Source: Oreohelix idahoensis
Lineage: Eukaryota; Mollusca; Gastropoda; Stylommatophora; Oreohelicidae
Reading direction: 5' to 3'
Assembly: GCA_024509875.1 (NCBI GenBank)
Contig: JAMPIV010006379.1
Span: 124,001-188,000, forward strand
Length of the DNA stretch: 64,000 bases
In this document: positions 12,392 to 25,000 of the stretch, piece by piece
Position numbering within the stretch: the stretch's first letter is position 1
Layout: the number at the start of each line of letters is the position of its first letter
The notes under the pieces: generated by a model
What the model saw: the letters and a program-made list of their open reading frames with translations, nothing else
What the model was told of the DNA's origin: nothing
Databases searched by the model: none
Made by a program: the position numbers and the translations under genes

Positions 12392-13154
12392 TTACCGCAC
12401 CCTCCCGGGAAAAAAAAAATGAAACATTTTTTTTTTTAAATCCTGGAGCCGGAAAAATCTAGGCTCCTAACGCACGTATGATGCGCGGATATACCTAACA
12501 AAATAGCTCAACACTTGGAGCGAAACTGAGATCATATCCCAGGTCCTTAGAGAAAAATTTATCTAAGTATACGCGTATATATCCCAGGAAGGTGCCACCA
12601 ACACAAACCACAATGATGGCAACATCATAATAAAAGTCAAATTATTCTCATACCAATATATGAAATCAAATATATTATTATGATATCATACAATGTGTTG
12701 CAAATAGCGGTGTAATATATTAATATACCGCACTATTTTATTACATTATGTAATGCATCAGTAACTAATAAGTAATACATGTGTTGATCTTCGTTGACAT
12801 AAAACATTCAATAGAAGAAGATGTGGACATCATCCGCTCCCAATCTAGGACAGGACTTGATATACTCAAAGTTCCACAATGGACACAATCTCGCATCTTC
12901 AATGATGTGCTGCGAAAATATCAATAACACAAATCTTAAAGACAACTGGTAAATCTCTCAATACAATCCTGAAAATAATTTATTTAAATGTGGCCGAGTG
13001 ATCTTTTGGCCCGTATATCACTAACTAAGCCTTCTTAGATAATTACATGGTACAATGTTATAAATTCCCCCTCAAAAAAGTGAGAAAAAAAATCTACTAA
13101 CATGTCATTATAACATTGGACTGTATATCAGGAAATATATATATGACAGAAGAA
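12392..13154 (-). other. Element A polypurine tract and 3' untranslated region
   Basis: Immediately next to the 3' LTR, the minus strand reads a T run, then CCCGGGAGGGTGCGGTAA, then the LTR. The G-rich part is the expected plus-strand primer. The rest, up to the stop codon, is AT-rich and has no coding signal. Confidence 0.8.
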
Positions 13155-16100
13155 TCATGTGGAATCGTGTGGGCATCTGGACAGAATGTCCGCCATTACA
13201 TTATCCGAACCACGGATAGCTCGAACCGAGAAATGAAATGGTTGAAGAGCTATGGCATAACGAGTGGACCTCGAGCTCTTCAAGTTTTTGCTCTGAATAG
13301 CAGTAAGCGCTTTCTGGTCGGTTTCCACAATGAAATGTGCGCCTAGAAGAAATCTTTGTAACTTCAGAATAGACCATACCATAGCCAATAACTCACGGTC
13401 TAAAACCGAGTAATTCTTTTCTGCAGCATTTAATTTCCTAGAGATATACATCACCGGATGCAGAGTATCAGAATACTCCTGCATTAGTGCTGCCCCAATC
13501 CCAGTTGACGAGGCGTCACTTCGAAGAACAAAAGTCTTCTCAATAGTAGGTAACCTAAGAATAGGTGGAGATGAAAATAGGTCTTTAACCTGGTCCAATG
13601 AGGATTGACATTCTTTTGACCAGCGGATCAAATTAGGCGACCCTTTCTTCAATAAAGTAGAAAGCGGTGCCATAATGGAGGACAGATTCGGAATGAATCG
13701 TCCGTAGAATTGGATCAAACCTAATAGACTCCTTACTTGTTTCTTTGTCTTAGGGACCGAAATGTTAAGTATTTTTGAAACATTGTGGTCCTCTGTCTTT
13801 AAAAGACCATGACCAACACGATGACCTAGGAAAGAAATCTCACTAAATCCTATAAAGGCTTTAGAGGGTTTTGCAGTCAAGTTATACTCGCGAAGAGTAG
13901 ACAGTAATTCGTATAAACCCAAATAGTGATCTTCCCAGGAATCACTGAATAGACAGATATCATCTAGATATGCTATGACATCTGTACGATATGCGAGAAT
14001 TCGCCGCATCATGCGTACGAATGTAGCAGGGGCGTTCATAAGACCAAAAGGCATGAAATTCCATTGGAATAAACCCCTAGGTGTAGAAAAAGCTGTAAAA
14101 GGTTTGGCACGTTCAGTTAGCGGGACTTGCCAATAACCTTTAGACAAATCTAGTTTGGTAAAGAATCTAGAATTAGAAAGTTTATTGAGTAGCTCTTCTA
14201 ATGAAGGCATAGGTTCAGCGTCGAACTTCGTAACTTGGTTCAATTTGCGATAATCTACGCAAATGCGAATGTTATTATCCTTCTTTCGAACAATAACCAT
14301 AGACGAAGAGTATGCTGAAGTGGATGGTTCAATGATTTCCAAACGTATCATTTCATCCAATTCTTTTTCGACTTGAGACTGGAAATGGATAGGTATTGGA
14401 TAGGGTCTGACTCTGATAGGATTATGATCAGTTAGCACAATGTCATGTTCAATGACATGTGTGTGTCCCGGGATGTCTGTAAGAACATCCTGAAATGTTT
14501 GCAACATCGAAGAAACTTGTCGATGTTCCTCAGCGGAAAGATTTGGAGAAACGGTCACGTTTTTCCAAGATTCCGTAGAATAAAGTGGGACCATAGAAAG
14601 AGGAAGATTGACATCAGAAAAAGTAGTTTCCTCATCCTGTATAACTGACAGCGATGAGTATTGACCATGAGGTACTTGAGAATTGTCCGTTGCCTGGAAA
14701 ATAGGCTGCAAATAGTCTGGTCTTTCATGAAATTCCGTGAGCATATTTATGTGGAAAGTTTTATGCTTTCCATCAATATCGACAACATAGTCGACATCAG
14801 AAATTTTGGAGACTATTGCATATGGACCTTTCCATGCAATTAGAAGTCTGTTCTCCCTTGAAGGAAGTAGAACGAGAGCTTTGTCACCTGGACAAAGTTG
14901 TCGTAGACATCTATTCTTATTCGCAAACTGCCTTGCCTTTTCTTTAGCAAATTCGGAAGACGAAGTTGCTAGTCTGCATGCCTCAATGATTTTTTTCCTA
15001 AGAGCAATGACGTACTCATAAGAAGACTGAGTCTCATCGCTAATATTATCGGCAGTGATTAGATCGTGAAGTAAAGACATAGGGCCGCGCGGTTGCGCGC
15101 CAAAGACAAGTTCAAAAGGGGAAAACCCCGTATGTTCATTGGGGACCTCTCTATACGCAAAGAGAGCCGCGGGTAAGACCCTGTCCCAATCCTGAGGATG
15201 ATCCTCAGTTATTTTACCCAGTAAAGTTTTTAGAGTCCTATTTAAACGTTCGACCAACCCATTAGACATTGGGTGATAGATACTGCTGAGAGACCTTTTT
15301 ATATGTAGCATAGACATTACCTGTGACATAGTGTCTGATATAAGTTGAGTGCCATGGTCTGACAATATTTCTCCGGGAAAACCCAAGCGAGAAAATATCA
15401 GCCAAAGAGCGTCTGCGATATCAGCAGTTGAGATGCTCTTGAGAGGTATTGCCTCTGGCCAACGTGTGCACATATCGACACATGTAAGAATAAATTGATG
15501 TCCTCTAGCCGACTTAATTCTAAAAGGACCGATAATATCTATTGCCATTTTTTGAAAAGGGCGAATTGGAATGTCAGCAGCCTGAATAGGCGCAGCATGT
15601 CGTGGTCCTTTAGATTTGACCTCCTGACATACTTTGCAAGAGCGACAGTACATTCGTATGTCCTTGCTCACAAATGGCCAAAAGAAAGCCGCAAGAACTC
15701 TCGACTTTGTACGGGAAAAACCCATATGTCCAGCACATTGCGAGTCATGAGCATGTTGCAATATTTGCACCCTCATGCTCTTAGGCACAAGAATTTGTGA
15801 ATGAGTGGATGTAGTCGAGTCTTGTACCATACGTACAAGTACGCCGTTCTTCATAGAAATCCAAGATTTTCTATTAGTATTTTGATTAGGATCACCTTTT
15901 TTTGCTAGAATGAAGAATTTTTGTAACGACGGATCTTCTTCTTGCAATTTGATAAATGAGTCACGTGTAATAGTCAAGTGACTATTTTGTTCATTTACTT
16001 CATCATTATTAGTTAATGAAGTTTGAGGTGGATCCAGAGCATGTGCTCTTGTGACCACCGTATTGGTAGCTTCAATGTTTTGCTCTTCCCAAACAGCAAT

Positions 16101-18080
16101 CTGCTGTGGGGTACATTCCCTAACTCCGTGAATACGACCAATAATAAGGTCCGCAATAGGGTTTGGAAGTAGACACGCGTGGACCTCTCCCGTGAAGAAA
16201 GGAGTAGCAATATGTATTATGGCAGTAGGATATTTTTCCAACGTGCCACCAAATGTGACACATTTGATGACCTTTCCTGTAGCACAGAATGGATCTACAA
16301 GAGATTGCCTAACCCCGACAGTAGTACATCCAGAATCAAACAACACCGAGACTGGATTACTATTTACAAGCCCCTTATGTAATATAAGAGAACCTCTCCC
16401 ATCATGAGCAACATTAGCAGGAAGAGCGGGCAAAGGATGACCACAGCTTAGAGTACTAATGGTTTTCGGATCAAATAAAGTACTGCATTGGATACATTTA
16501 TTTGCCCTACCAAAGTCAAAAGATGAGCATCCGATAGCATTATGGTCTTTATCATTATTAACCTGTTTATCTGCTCCCTGAGATTCTTGTTGAACAGAGT
16601 TTGTCTGTTGATATCTTTTTCTCTTCTGTTGCGATCTACCGCGACCATTATTGCCTCTGCAATTATCATTAAAGTCCCTACTGTAATTTTTATCCTGGTT
16701 TGCGTTCCAGTTTCCATAACTGTCATTACCATCTCTATGCTGTTGAGAACCTCTATTATCTTGGTATTGAGGTCTCTGCAAATAAAATTTTCCTCTATAC
16801 CGATTACCTTTATGAAAATTTCTAAAGTTACCGGGAATAGAATACCGTGTAATATTAGGTTGTCTCCAGTTCTGGGAAGAAGAATCTCCCTGAAATTGAT
16901 TACCATGGTTCTGGGCATAATTACGGTTACTCTTTTTATTGAAATTTTGCTGGCTACCCTGAAATTTACGCATAAAATTCGGGCCATAAGGTGCTGCCGA
17001 AGCAACTGGCAGACCTTCTTTTACCTTAGAGTTGCTAATGGTTATGTGAGGATGTGCAGTAACATACTGGCTACAGTATTCTTCCATTTCTTTTATATTT
17101 TTAGGCTTACGCTCATGAAGAAAAGAAAGAAAAGCTTCATTAACAGAAGACATAACCTTGTCTCTAAGAAGTAAGTCCATGAGGGCTTCAAATGTACTTT
17201 CTGTCTTAGAAAGCTCAACCCATCGTAAAAAAGTAAGACGTATGCCTGAGATGAATTCTGAGAATTCAACTCCAGTTTCTGGTAACATGTTTTTAAATTT
17301 AAGACGATATCCGTCTTCGTTAAGTTGGTACTTCTTTAACAATGCCGCCCTGACAACCTCATAGTTGTTCTTGTCAGGCACATCTACCATACCCAACAAA
17401 GTCAAAGCATCACCTCTAAGTATCTTGGACAGATGATAAACATATAATGTTTTATCTATATTATGCACCTTACATGCACTTTCAAATCTATCTAGATAAA
17501 ATGTTATATCATCAATTGAAGCATTGAATGCTGGTAAATTAAGCTTGAAATCAACAGCATTAGACTTATTAGCAGATGATACCTTATTAGCATCATTAGC
17601 ATTACTAGATAACTTCAACTTTTCTAACTCCAAAGCTAAGAGTTTTTCTTCATGTTCCATTTTTGCTTTTCTCTCATCAGACTCTCTTTGTAACCTTCTT
17701 TCTTCAGCCTCAGCCTGTTTTTCTAATCTTTTATTTTCAGCCTCTATTTCAAGTCTCTTATTTTCAGCTTCTTTTTCAAGTCTCTTATTTTCAGCTTCTT
17801 TTTCAAGTCTCTTATTTTCAACCTCAGCCTGAAGTCTCTTCTCCTGAGATTCTGCTTCTCTTTTTTGTTTTTCCATTTCCATTTGTAATCTCTTTTCATC
17901 TACCTGCATCTGCAGTTTTAAATTTTCAGCATCTATTCTCTTTTGTTCAGTTAGTTCTTTCATTTTCTTTTCCTCCGACTTCAATGCCTTGGCATATTGA
18001 ACAGTCGCAAATTCTTCTAATTTATCACCTGTCTTCCCAAGGGCTTTACCCTGCTCAATAAAGTACTCAAATGTAGACAT
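13155..18080 (-). CDS. gag-pol: Element A Gag-Pol polyprotein, integrase before reverse transcriptase
   Basis: Uninterrupted 1641 codons. Residues about 30-160 are a charged coiled coil with repeated (R)LEKEAENK units. A Gag-like domain follows to about 350, then an Asn/Arg/Gln-rich basic segment. Next come a CX2C...CGH finger, an aspartic protease motif FDSGCTT (Asp at 582), and an integrase with an HHCC zinc site (HAHDSQCAGH, CRSCKVC) and catalytic Asp 848 in MAIDIIG, LSDHG and GLVERLN. A GPY/F-like module (WKGPYAIVSKI) comes next. The reverse transcriptase has KLDLSKGYW and YLDD at 1371-1374, and an RNase H ends the protein at DILSRCPHDST. The motifs are Ty3/gypsy-like but the domain order is that of Ty1/copia, as in Gmr1 elements. 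No frameshift or stop separates gag from pol. The start is the ATG of MSTFEYF, shared with D and C. It looks intact. Confidence 0.93.
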   Translation of the reverse strand: MSTFEYFIEQGKALGKTGDKLEEFATVQYAKALKSEEKKMKELTEQKRIDAENLKLQMQVDEKRLQMEMEKQKREAESQEKRLQAEVENKRLEKEAENKRLEKEAENKRLEIEAENKRLEKQAEAEERRLQRESDERKAKMEHEEKLLALELEKLKLSSNANDANKVSSANKSNAVDFKLNLPAFNASIDDITFYLDRFESACKVHNIDKTLYVYHLSKILRGDALTLLGMVDVPDKNNYEVVRAALLKKYQLNEDGYRLKFKNMLPETGVEFSEFISGIRLTFLRWVELSKTESTFEALMDLLLRDKVMSSVNEAFLSFLHERKPKNIKEMEEYCSQYVTAHPHITISNSKVKEGLPVASAAPYGPNFMRKFQGSQQNFNKKSNRNYAQNHGNQFQGDSSSQNWRQPNITRYSIPGNFRNFHKGNRYRGKFYLQRPQYQDNRGSQQHRDGNDSYGNWNANQDKNYSRDFNDNCRGNNGRGRSQQKRKRYQQTNSVQQESQGADKQVNNDKDHNAIGCSSFDFGRANKCIQCSTLFDPKTISTLSCGHPLPALPANVAHDGRGSLILHKGLVNSNPVSVLFDSGCTTVGVRQSLVDPFCATGKVIKCVTFGGTLEKYPTAIIHIATPFFTGEVHACLLPNPIADLIIGRIHGVRECTPQQIAVWEEQNIEATNTVVTRAHALDPPQTSLTNNDEVNEQNSHLTITRDSFIKLQEEDPSLQKFFILAKKGDPNQNTNRKSWISMKNGVLVRMVQDSTTSTHSQILVPKSMRVQILQHAHDSQCAGHMGFSRTKSRVLAAFFWPFVSKDIRMYCRSCKVCQEVKSKGPRHAAPIQAADIPIRPFQKMAIDIIGPFRIKSARGHQFILTCVDMCTRWPEAIPLKSISTADIADALWLIFSRLGFPGEILSDHGTQLISDTMSQVMSMLHIKRSLSSIYHPMSNGLVERLNRTLKTLLGKITEDHPQDWDRVLPAALFAYREVPNEHTGFSPFELVFGAQPRGPMSLLHDLITADNISDETQSSYEYVIALRKKIIEACRLATSSSEFAKEKARQFANKNRCLRQLCPGDKALVLLPSRENRLLIAWKGPYAIVSKISDVDYVVDIDGKHKTFHINMLTEFHERPDYLQPIFQATDNSQVPHGQYSSLSVIQDEETTFSDVNLPLSMVPLYSTESWKNVTVSPNLSAEEHRQVSSMLQTFQDVLTDIPGHTHVIEHDIVLTDHNPIRVRPYPIPIHFQSQVEKELDEMIRLEIIEPSTSAYSSSMVIVRKKDNNIRICVDYRKLNQVTKFDAEPMPSLEELLNKLSNSRFFTKLDLSKGYWQVPLTERAKPFTAFSTPRGLFQWNFMPFGLMNAPATFVRMMRRILAYRTDVIAYLDDICLFSDSWEDHYLGLYELLSTLREYNLTAKPSKAFIGFSEISFLGHRVGHGLLKTEDHNVSKILNISVPKTKKQVRSLLGLIQFYGRFIPNLSSIMAPLSTLLKKGSPNLIRWSKECQSSLDQVKDLFSSPPILRLPTIEKTFVLRSDASSTGIGAALMQEYSDTLHPVMYISRKLNAAEKNYSVLDRELLAMVWSILKLQRFLLGAHFIVETDQKALTAIQSKNLKSSRSTRYAIALQPFHFSVRAIRGSDNVMADILSRCPHDST

Positions 18081-18433
18081 GATGTCTAAAATGTGAGTAC
18101 AGAACCTGAAATAATTAATTATCTTATTTCAATCTTAATAGCAACAAGACTTAATAAAGTGCTTGTATAATTACTATGTTCACTCCAATCTCTGTGGGAA
18201 ACAAGACTTGACACCAATTTGTATTATCAGTTGTACAATAATATCACAAGTCACCTCTTAATTATCAGTGCACTACCCAAATCAGTGCATAACCATCAGT
18301 TATTTATCATAACTGCACTACAATAGTGCATAAGGAAAAAAACCACCAGCTAGTTATGATAAGTGCACTATAGATCAATAGTGCATGAGCATATATGTAA
18401 CAATAGTGAAAGCTAACTATGCAAGAACTATGC

Positions 18434-18610
18434 AAACAATAACAAGACAATGTAAACAATAACAAAGTACCAACAATGTAAACAAAACAAAGATCAAAGT
18501 CAATGTAAACAATAACAAAGATCAGAGTCAATGTAAACAATAACAAAGATCAACGTCAATGTAAACAATAACAAAGATCAGAGTCAATGTAAACAATAAC
18601 AAAGATCAAA
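18434..18610 (-). repeat. Leader minisatellite, 28-29 bp unit
   Basis: About five copies of a unit built from gtcaatgtaaacaataac plus aaagatcag, some with small changes. Related aatgtaaacaataac copies occur in element D at 56938-57040, so it is a feature of the family. Confidence 0.8.
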
Positions 18611-19594
18611 CAATACGAAAACATTCGCATAAGTCAAATAAATAAACAGCGAAACTAAAAAGAATATGATGACAGAATGCGAAGATATGACAAACAAATG
18701 ACGCTACAGTATATACACAAAAATTTACGTGAAGAACTGAATAATAGAAAAGAGGAGACCTACAAATACAAACAATTGAAATCGAAACTAAAAAACAGAA
18801 AGAAAGAGAAAAAAAAAAAAAATATACAAAAAACGAAAATAAAGCACAACTCGTCACAACTAAACAGATATAGCAACGATTGTCGCTAGCAAATTTCACA
18901 GTAGGAAATTCGCACAGTCCCTAACGAAAACGCTAACAGTAGAACCTCTGTGACGTGGTATCATCTACTGAAAGACACCGCCCAACCGAGAAAACCCGCA
19001 GAAATATAAACATATAAATACAAATCCAAATAACATATAACATGTAAACATATAAAGAGTGCGAAAAATGTGATAGACAGAAGGCTCAGTTAGAACATAA
19101 GGGCACAGTTCACAAACAAAACAGGCCACTTAACTTCTATGTATCCACAACGTCAGCACAGTTCAGAACAGGATGTGATCAGCATTCTTAGGACAATGAT
19201 CCAACGTTGATCCATATCTGCTCTCGTAAACTGCCATGACGAAGGAAATGAGCTTCTAACAGGAAACAGCTTCTGACAGGAAACAGCTTCTGAACTTGAC
19301 CTTCTGAATCTGCAACAGTAATTCTGAGACCGGAACAGTTGTTACGGCACTTGTCCTTCTTCTCAACAGATCAGGAAATCCATTCGCTCGGTACTTGTCC
19401 TTCTATTTGTAGACAAACTTCAATACCGCCGAGCAGCGCCGGGTAGTTTCAAAATATCAACAACTGTCAGTACTGCTGCGTCTTTCAAAAATTTCATCAA
19501 AGGTGATGAATAGCAACTGCAATGTTGTCTTGTAGTCTGCTGATGATGTCTGGGTTTGTTGACCCCCTTGAGAGTTGGTACCAGAATAAACCAA

Positions 19595-19612
19595 CTATTG
19601 GCCACCATGAAT
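19595..19612 (-). promoter_or_regulatory. Element A primer binding site region
   Basis: On the minus strand the LTR end CCCTTATCA is followed by a few bases, then TGGTGGCCAATAGTTGG. TGG is the expected complement of a tRNA CCA end. I cannot name the tRNA. The following ggtttattctggtacca block is also present in D. Confidence 0.6.
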
Positions 19613-20166
19613 TGATAAGGGTGGAATTAGGATGCCGTCAAATTACCACCTCTATCGACACCAGGTATTACAATGCAAGATGTGGGTGTCTTATCTGGTT
19701 TAGATTGTTGCTGTGTGTGTTGCAGTAGAACAGTTCACAGGGTACACCACAGGCAACATGACGTGTAGAGTCATAAAAATGGTAACTTCGCTTTAGGTTT
19801 ATACCATTTATTGCACGCCACAAAACAGTCATGATACTTATGTTATCATCGGCATAGCACAACGAATGCAGCATTCAAACTCATGTTAACTGACAGTCAT
19901 GTAGAAGTCAATACTCAATAGTTGTATGGAAAACAAATATCATAGCGAAGCTTGATAAATAATACATATAACTTCTGCAACCGTGGTCAGCTGCAGATCC
20001 TTAATGTTCATAGACAATAATAATTATTCCTTCCTGATGCTAGCAGATCAGATGTATACAATACGTCCGTTTACTGTCTGCACGTGAGTAGCATACATGG
20101 ATTACAGGTCAGCTCGACCTTTATAACCTTCCTAAGTCTAACCATCTGACTTGGACGTGATCTCTG
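19613..20166 (-). repeat. Element A 5' LTR, piece 1
   Basis: Matches 11059-11612 of the uninterrupted LTR and contains the TATA box at 20120-20125. Its last five bases, ctctg, are the target-site duplication of element B. B entered about 41 bp upstream of this TATA box. Confidence 0.93.
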
Positions 20167-20981
20167 TGTTGCAAGTGGTCTGTTGCAAGTAGTGGTTTGG
20201 TTAGCTCTGAACAATGTTCCATATAATGTCAATAAAGTAGTTATAAATTCTGGCCATTGTTTTATCTTCTTGATATTCTTGAGTGATCGTGTATCGTGCC
20301 TTCTATGTAAGATTACGCGAATGCAGGGGTGGAAGATTCTGAACAATAATTGAACCTTGGAATACGATTGATGTGACAAGTCGGTTCCATTGAGTCCACA
20401 ATTATTTAATACAGATTACACGTCAAGACGATTCATGCATGTTGATCACAAAGGTACATATTATAACTTGAAAATATATGGCATAGATATGTAGATATCC
20501 TATCAGTCCTTGTCCAATAATCAAATTACTGTATGCAGATTGTCATAGCTGTATGCACGCGCGGTTGGGGTTTCCAACGGCCGACAGTGAGTCTATGAGT
20601 CTGGCAAAATCAAATACTATGGACTGTAATTCATCCTTCCTTAATTTTCACTTCGTACTGACCTTTAATCATTTCAAATCTTCGTAATAGCAATGGACTG
20701 ACCCATGTCCGTACTTGCATAAAATATATCTGTATGGCAATACCATGCCCAACATTGGAAGGAAAGTCATACGCGTCTTAACAGCTTGACGGTCAATGTG
20801 AAAAGGGTAGCGTTTCTTAGTTACCGACTGTGTCCTAAACAACGCTATACACGTCATAATCGATCGTGGCTAAAGCGTTCATTAATTGACACATCTACCG
20901 CAATATATTAAATGTCTTAACCTTTACAATTGCACGTCTGGTAACCTTTAGCAGACGGCGTTAATATCATATACCGTAACA
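20167..20981 (-). repeat. Element B 3' LTR
   Basis: Plus-strand ends are TGTTGCAAGTGG and ATACCGTAACA. It is nearly identical to 28391-29205, except for one early base and a cluster of changes at about 20868-20925. Confidence 0.92.
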
Positions 20982-22028
20982 ATTCCCTGTACACCGGGGA
21001 AAAAAAAATCGATAGATTTTTTTTCAATATCTATCCGACTTAACAATTTTTCAAAAAAAATTTAACACAATTGTGACATATGGCCGACGATGTTCTGAGT
21101 AGAACCGTGTTGCGGTCGTGTCAACTAACTATTTGTCATAGTCATCTAACATTAATCATATTATATATCAATATTATACATATTATTATATCAACTAAAT
21201 AAATGTCCAATGTTAATAGTGAATGATAGAATTAAATTAAAGTAAGGTCTGTCGTATTAGTATGTCATATAGGAATTAATTTGACTAATTAAAATTAAAT
21301 TAATTAATTAAACTAAGAGTTAAATTATTAAGGTTCTAATGTAACGCGATGTTATGAGAGAAGAAAAGACAAACTAAGTGAGAAGAAATAGAAAGAAATT
21401 CGAATATAAGTTTTAACTTAATTGTGTGTGTTAAGTGTTAGTGAATAATAACTATCTAATTTAACTAACTAAATAATGTATAGGTACATTTAAAAAAAAT
21501 TATTAATCTAATACTTGTGTGAGATTTATTTTCTCTTTTCATAATTTCTTCTTTTAGTATTTCGTTCTCTTTTTTTTTTCTTTCATTTCATTTTTTTCTC
21601 ACATTTCATTTTATTGATAATAATTCAATTAAGAAGTTAAGTTAACTAATTAATTAGTATAGGATATGATGATCCATCCGTAGTCTTGATCCTGATGAAT
21701 TCTTTTAGGCAAAAGTGTTCAAACGTTCACGTCGGAAAGAAATGTCATTTATCACTGCATCCAAGAATTAAGAGTCCATAGGATAATAAGTTCGACTTGT
21801 CGTCAGATATTATTCCATGATTGTTCAATGATATTCGTATATCGTGTATGGATATTAGACGAAGTTCGAATGTAAGTATATATACCTTGATTGTCTTTTA
21901 ATTCAATTCTGTGATGCATATAGTGTTTATACAGTTTAAATTAAAGGCAAGGTTAGTTCCTTTATAGTTGATACTTCGTTCAATCCAATGTAGTTCTGAT
22001 TGATGTAGTTTAAGAGTGTCAATGTTGA
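20982..22028 (-). other. Element B polypurine tract and 3' untranslated region
   Basis: On the minus strand CCCCGGTGTACAGGGAAT precedes the 3' LTR after a T run. The remainder is AT-rich and non-coding. Confidence 0.7.
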
Positions 22029-25000
22029 TTATTCGTCGTCAATAGGATTACGTGACAACGCATCTGCCACACAATTTTCAGTGCCAGGTATGTGTTCAAT
22101 GGAGAACTCGAATGGCTGTAGGATGATTGAATATCTGGCAAGTTTTTGGCTTTTGTGGTTGGATCGACGCAAGGAGGCTAAAGCACGTTGGTCCGTCTGT
22201 ATGTAAAAAGAAGCACCGAGAAGAAACTTTTCAAGCTTCGTTATTGCCCATATCACAGATAAAAGTTCCTTGTCGACTGTGGAATACTTTGTTTCTGCCG
22301 GCTTCAGCTTTCTTGAAATATATAAGGTAGGATGTAGAATGCCATCATGGTTCTGGAGCAGGCATGCACCAATGCCGTAGTTACTAGCATCTGTTCGTAA
22401 GAAAAATCTTTTGGAAGCATCGGGAAGTCTTAAAATTGGTTCATGCGAGAACAAATTTATAATTTTGTTGAAAGTTTCATTGCATGTACCAGTCCATGTC
22501 ACCTTCACCGGCATATCTTTTTTTAACAATGAAGACAATACAGCCGTGATGGATGACAAGTTTGGTATGAATCTACTGTAATATTGAACAAGTCCTAACA
22601 AACTCCTGACCTGTTTCTTCGTCTGAGGAACTGCTATGTTTAGAATTTTGGAGACTGTACTAGGTAACGTTCGGATATATCCCGATCCAATGATATGTCC
22701 CAAAAAGGTTATCTCATTACACGCGATTTGCACCTTTGTAGGTTTAGCAGTTAGATGATAATTCCTTAGAGTGTCAAAAACATATCTAAGTCCCGAAACA
22801 TGTTCCTCAAACGACGAACTAAACAAGCATATGTCGTCAATATATGTAATAACGTCTGGTCTACCTGATAAAATTTGTCGCATCAGGCGAATGAAGGTAG
22901 CTGGCGCATTAACAAGCCCAAAAGGCATCACATTCCACTGGTATAGACCTTGTGGAGTGGAAAATGCGGTGTAGTACTTAGCCTTTTCGGTCAGTGGTAT
23001 CTGCCAATAACCTTTAGTTAAGTCTATCTTACTAAATATAGTTGCGTTGGATAGACGTGGCAGTAAGTCGTCGATAAGTGGATGTGGTTCGCTGTCAACT
23101 ATAGTCTTAGCATTTAATTTTCTATAATCAACACATAGTCTGATGTTATTGTCCTTCTTCCGGACAATCACTAATGGAGAAGAGAATGGCGAATTACTAG
23201 TCTCAATGATTCCCAGAGACAACATCTGTTCAAGTTCCTTAGTAGTTTTAGCAAGGAAATGTAAAGGAACAGAATAGGGATGTACACGAATAGGTGTATC
23301 ATCATTGAGAGTAATGTCATGACTGATAGCCGATGTGCGACCCGGGACGTCGGTCAACACATCTGGATAAGATTGTAATAGATTAGCAATCTGTAGACGC
23401 TGTTGCGGTGTAACCGTTGAAGAGATGGTTACATCCCGCCAAGATTCAGTAGGTTGAACTACTGGTACAGGTAACGGTAACTGTACCTCAGGAAAAGAAG
23501 ATTCTTCTTCCTGGATGACAGATAAGTTAGAATAATGACAAGTGGATACTGTGTTGTCATCTAGTTCATGAAAAATTGACTGTAAGTGTTCAGGACGTGT
23601 ATGAAATTGCTTGAGCATGTTAATATGAAATATCTTTTTGTGTCCCTTGATATCTAAGACGTAATCAACGTCGGAAATTTTATCAATGACTTTGTAAGGA
23701 CCATTCCAAGATATCAATAATTTATTGTTATTGTGAGGAAGTAACACATAAGCCTCGTCGCCTGGGAATAATTGGCGTAATCGTCGAGACCTATTTTGTA
23801 GAGATCGAGCCTTAGCTTTTGCAGCCTCAGAAGAAGCTGTTGCCAACTGGCAAGACTCAATAATGTTCTTCCGAAGATTAATCACGTACTCGTAAGATGA
23901 CTGAGTGTCCTGAGTCATCTCGTCGTCAATTAATAAGTCTTTTATTAGTCCCATAGGACCTCTTGGGGGAGCACCAAAAACTAATTCAAAGGGAGAGAAG
24001 CCAGTTTGTTCATGCGGTACCTCCCGATAAGCAAATAGAACAGCTGGGAGTGCTCTGTCCCAGTCATGAGGGTGCTTAGCAGTAACCTTATGTAGTAGTT
24101 GTTTAAGTGTACGGTTAAGTCTTTCAACCGCACCATTACTCATCGGATGATAAATACTACTTAAATTCCTATCAATGTCCCAAGTTTTCATGACTTCCTT
24201 CATGGTGTCAGATATAAACTGTGACCCATGGTCTGATAAAAGTTTTCTAGGAAACCCTATTCTAGAAAAGATGAGATGTAGTGCATCAGCTACATCTGTG
24301 GTAGTGGTGGTCTTTAATGGGATAGCTTCTGGCCATCGTGTGCACAAATCAATGCACGTAAGGACGAATCTATGTCCTCTGGCCGATGGTAGCAATGGAC
24401 CAATAATGTCTATTGCCATCTTGTCAAAAGGTCTCACTGAGATATCGCAAGCCTGAATAGGCGCCGTGTGAAAAGCTCCACGTGCTTTCACTTCTTGGCA
24501 TGTAGTACAGGAACGTACATACTGCGAAATATCTCTTGACACCCCTGGCCAAAAGAATGAAGACAGTACTCGAGATCGTGTTCGAGTATATCCCATATGT
24601 CCAGCACAATGTGAGTCATGTGCATGTTGAAGAATGTACCGTCTAAAAGTATATGGGACCATAACTTGTTGTTTCATTTGTGATTTGTCATTAAAACATC
24701 TAATCAATATGTCATTTTTAATAACAAAACAATGTTTGTTATTATTACCTGAGGATAGATTGTCAACTTTATCAACCAACTTAAAAAATTTTTTTAAAGA
24801 TTTATCCTCTTTTTGTTTGGTTGCAAATGTTTCCCTGTCAATAGGTGAATTGACTACAAATTCCTCTTGGTTGTCTGCATCCATTTTATTATCATCAACT
24901 TTCTCCATGAGTTGAGTCTGCGCTCTAGTCGTCACGGCGTTTCCAGTGCATAGGTTATGTTTCTCCCATTCTATAATCTCATCTGGAGTACAATCTTTAC

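Larger units (their letters stand above)
18081..19612 (-). other. Element A 5' leader
   Basis: Non-coding leader between the PBS and the start codon. It contains a 28-29 bp minisatellite (separate entry). It also carries recurring copies of the plus-strand motif CGGYACTTGWCCTTCT at 19345-19360 and 19389-19404, with a weaker one near 19291. Similar copies occur in the leader of D. Confidence 0.7.

Noticed and set aside
16542..17174. 210-codon plus-strand frame opposite the A polyprotein (also 55053-55586 in D)
   Set aside because: Shadow of the Asn/Arg-rich Gag segment read on the other strand.
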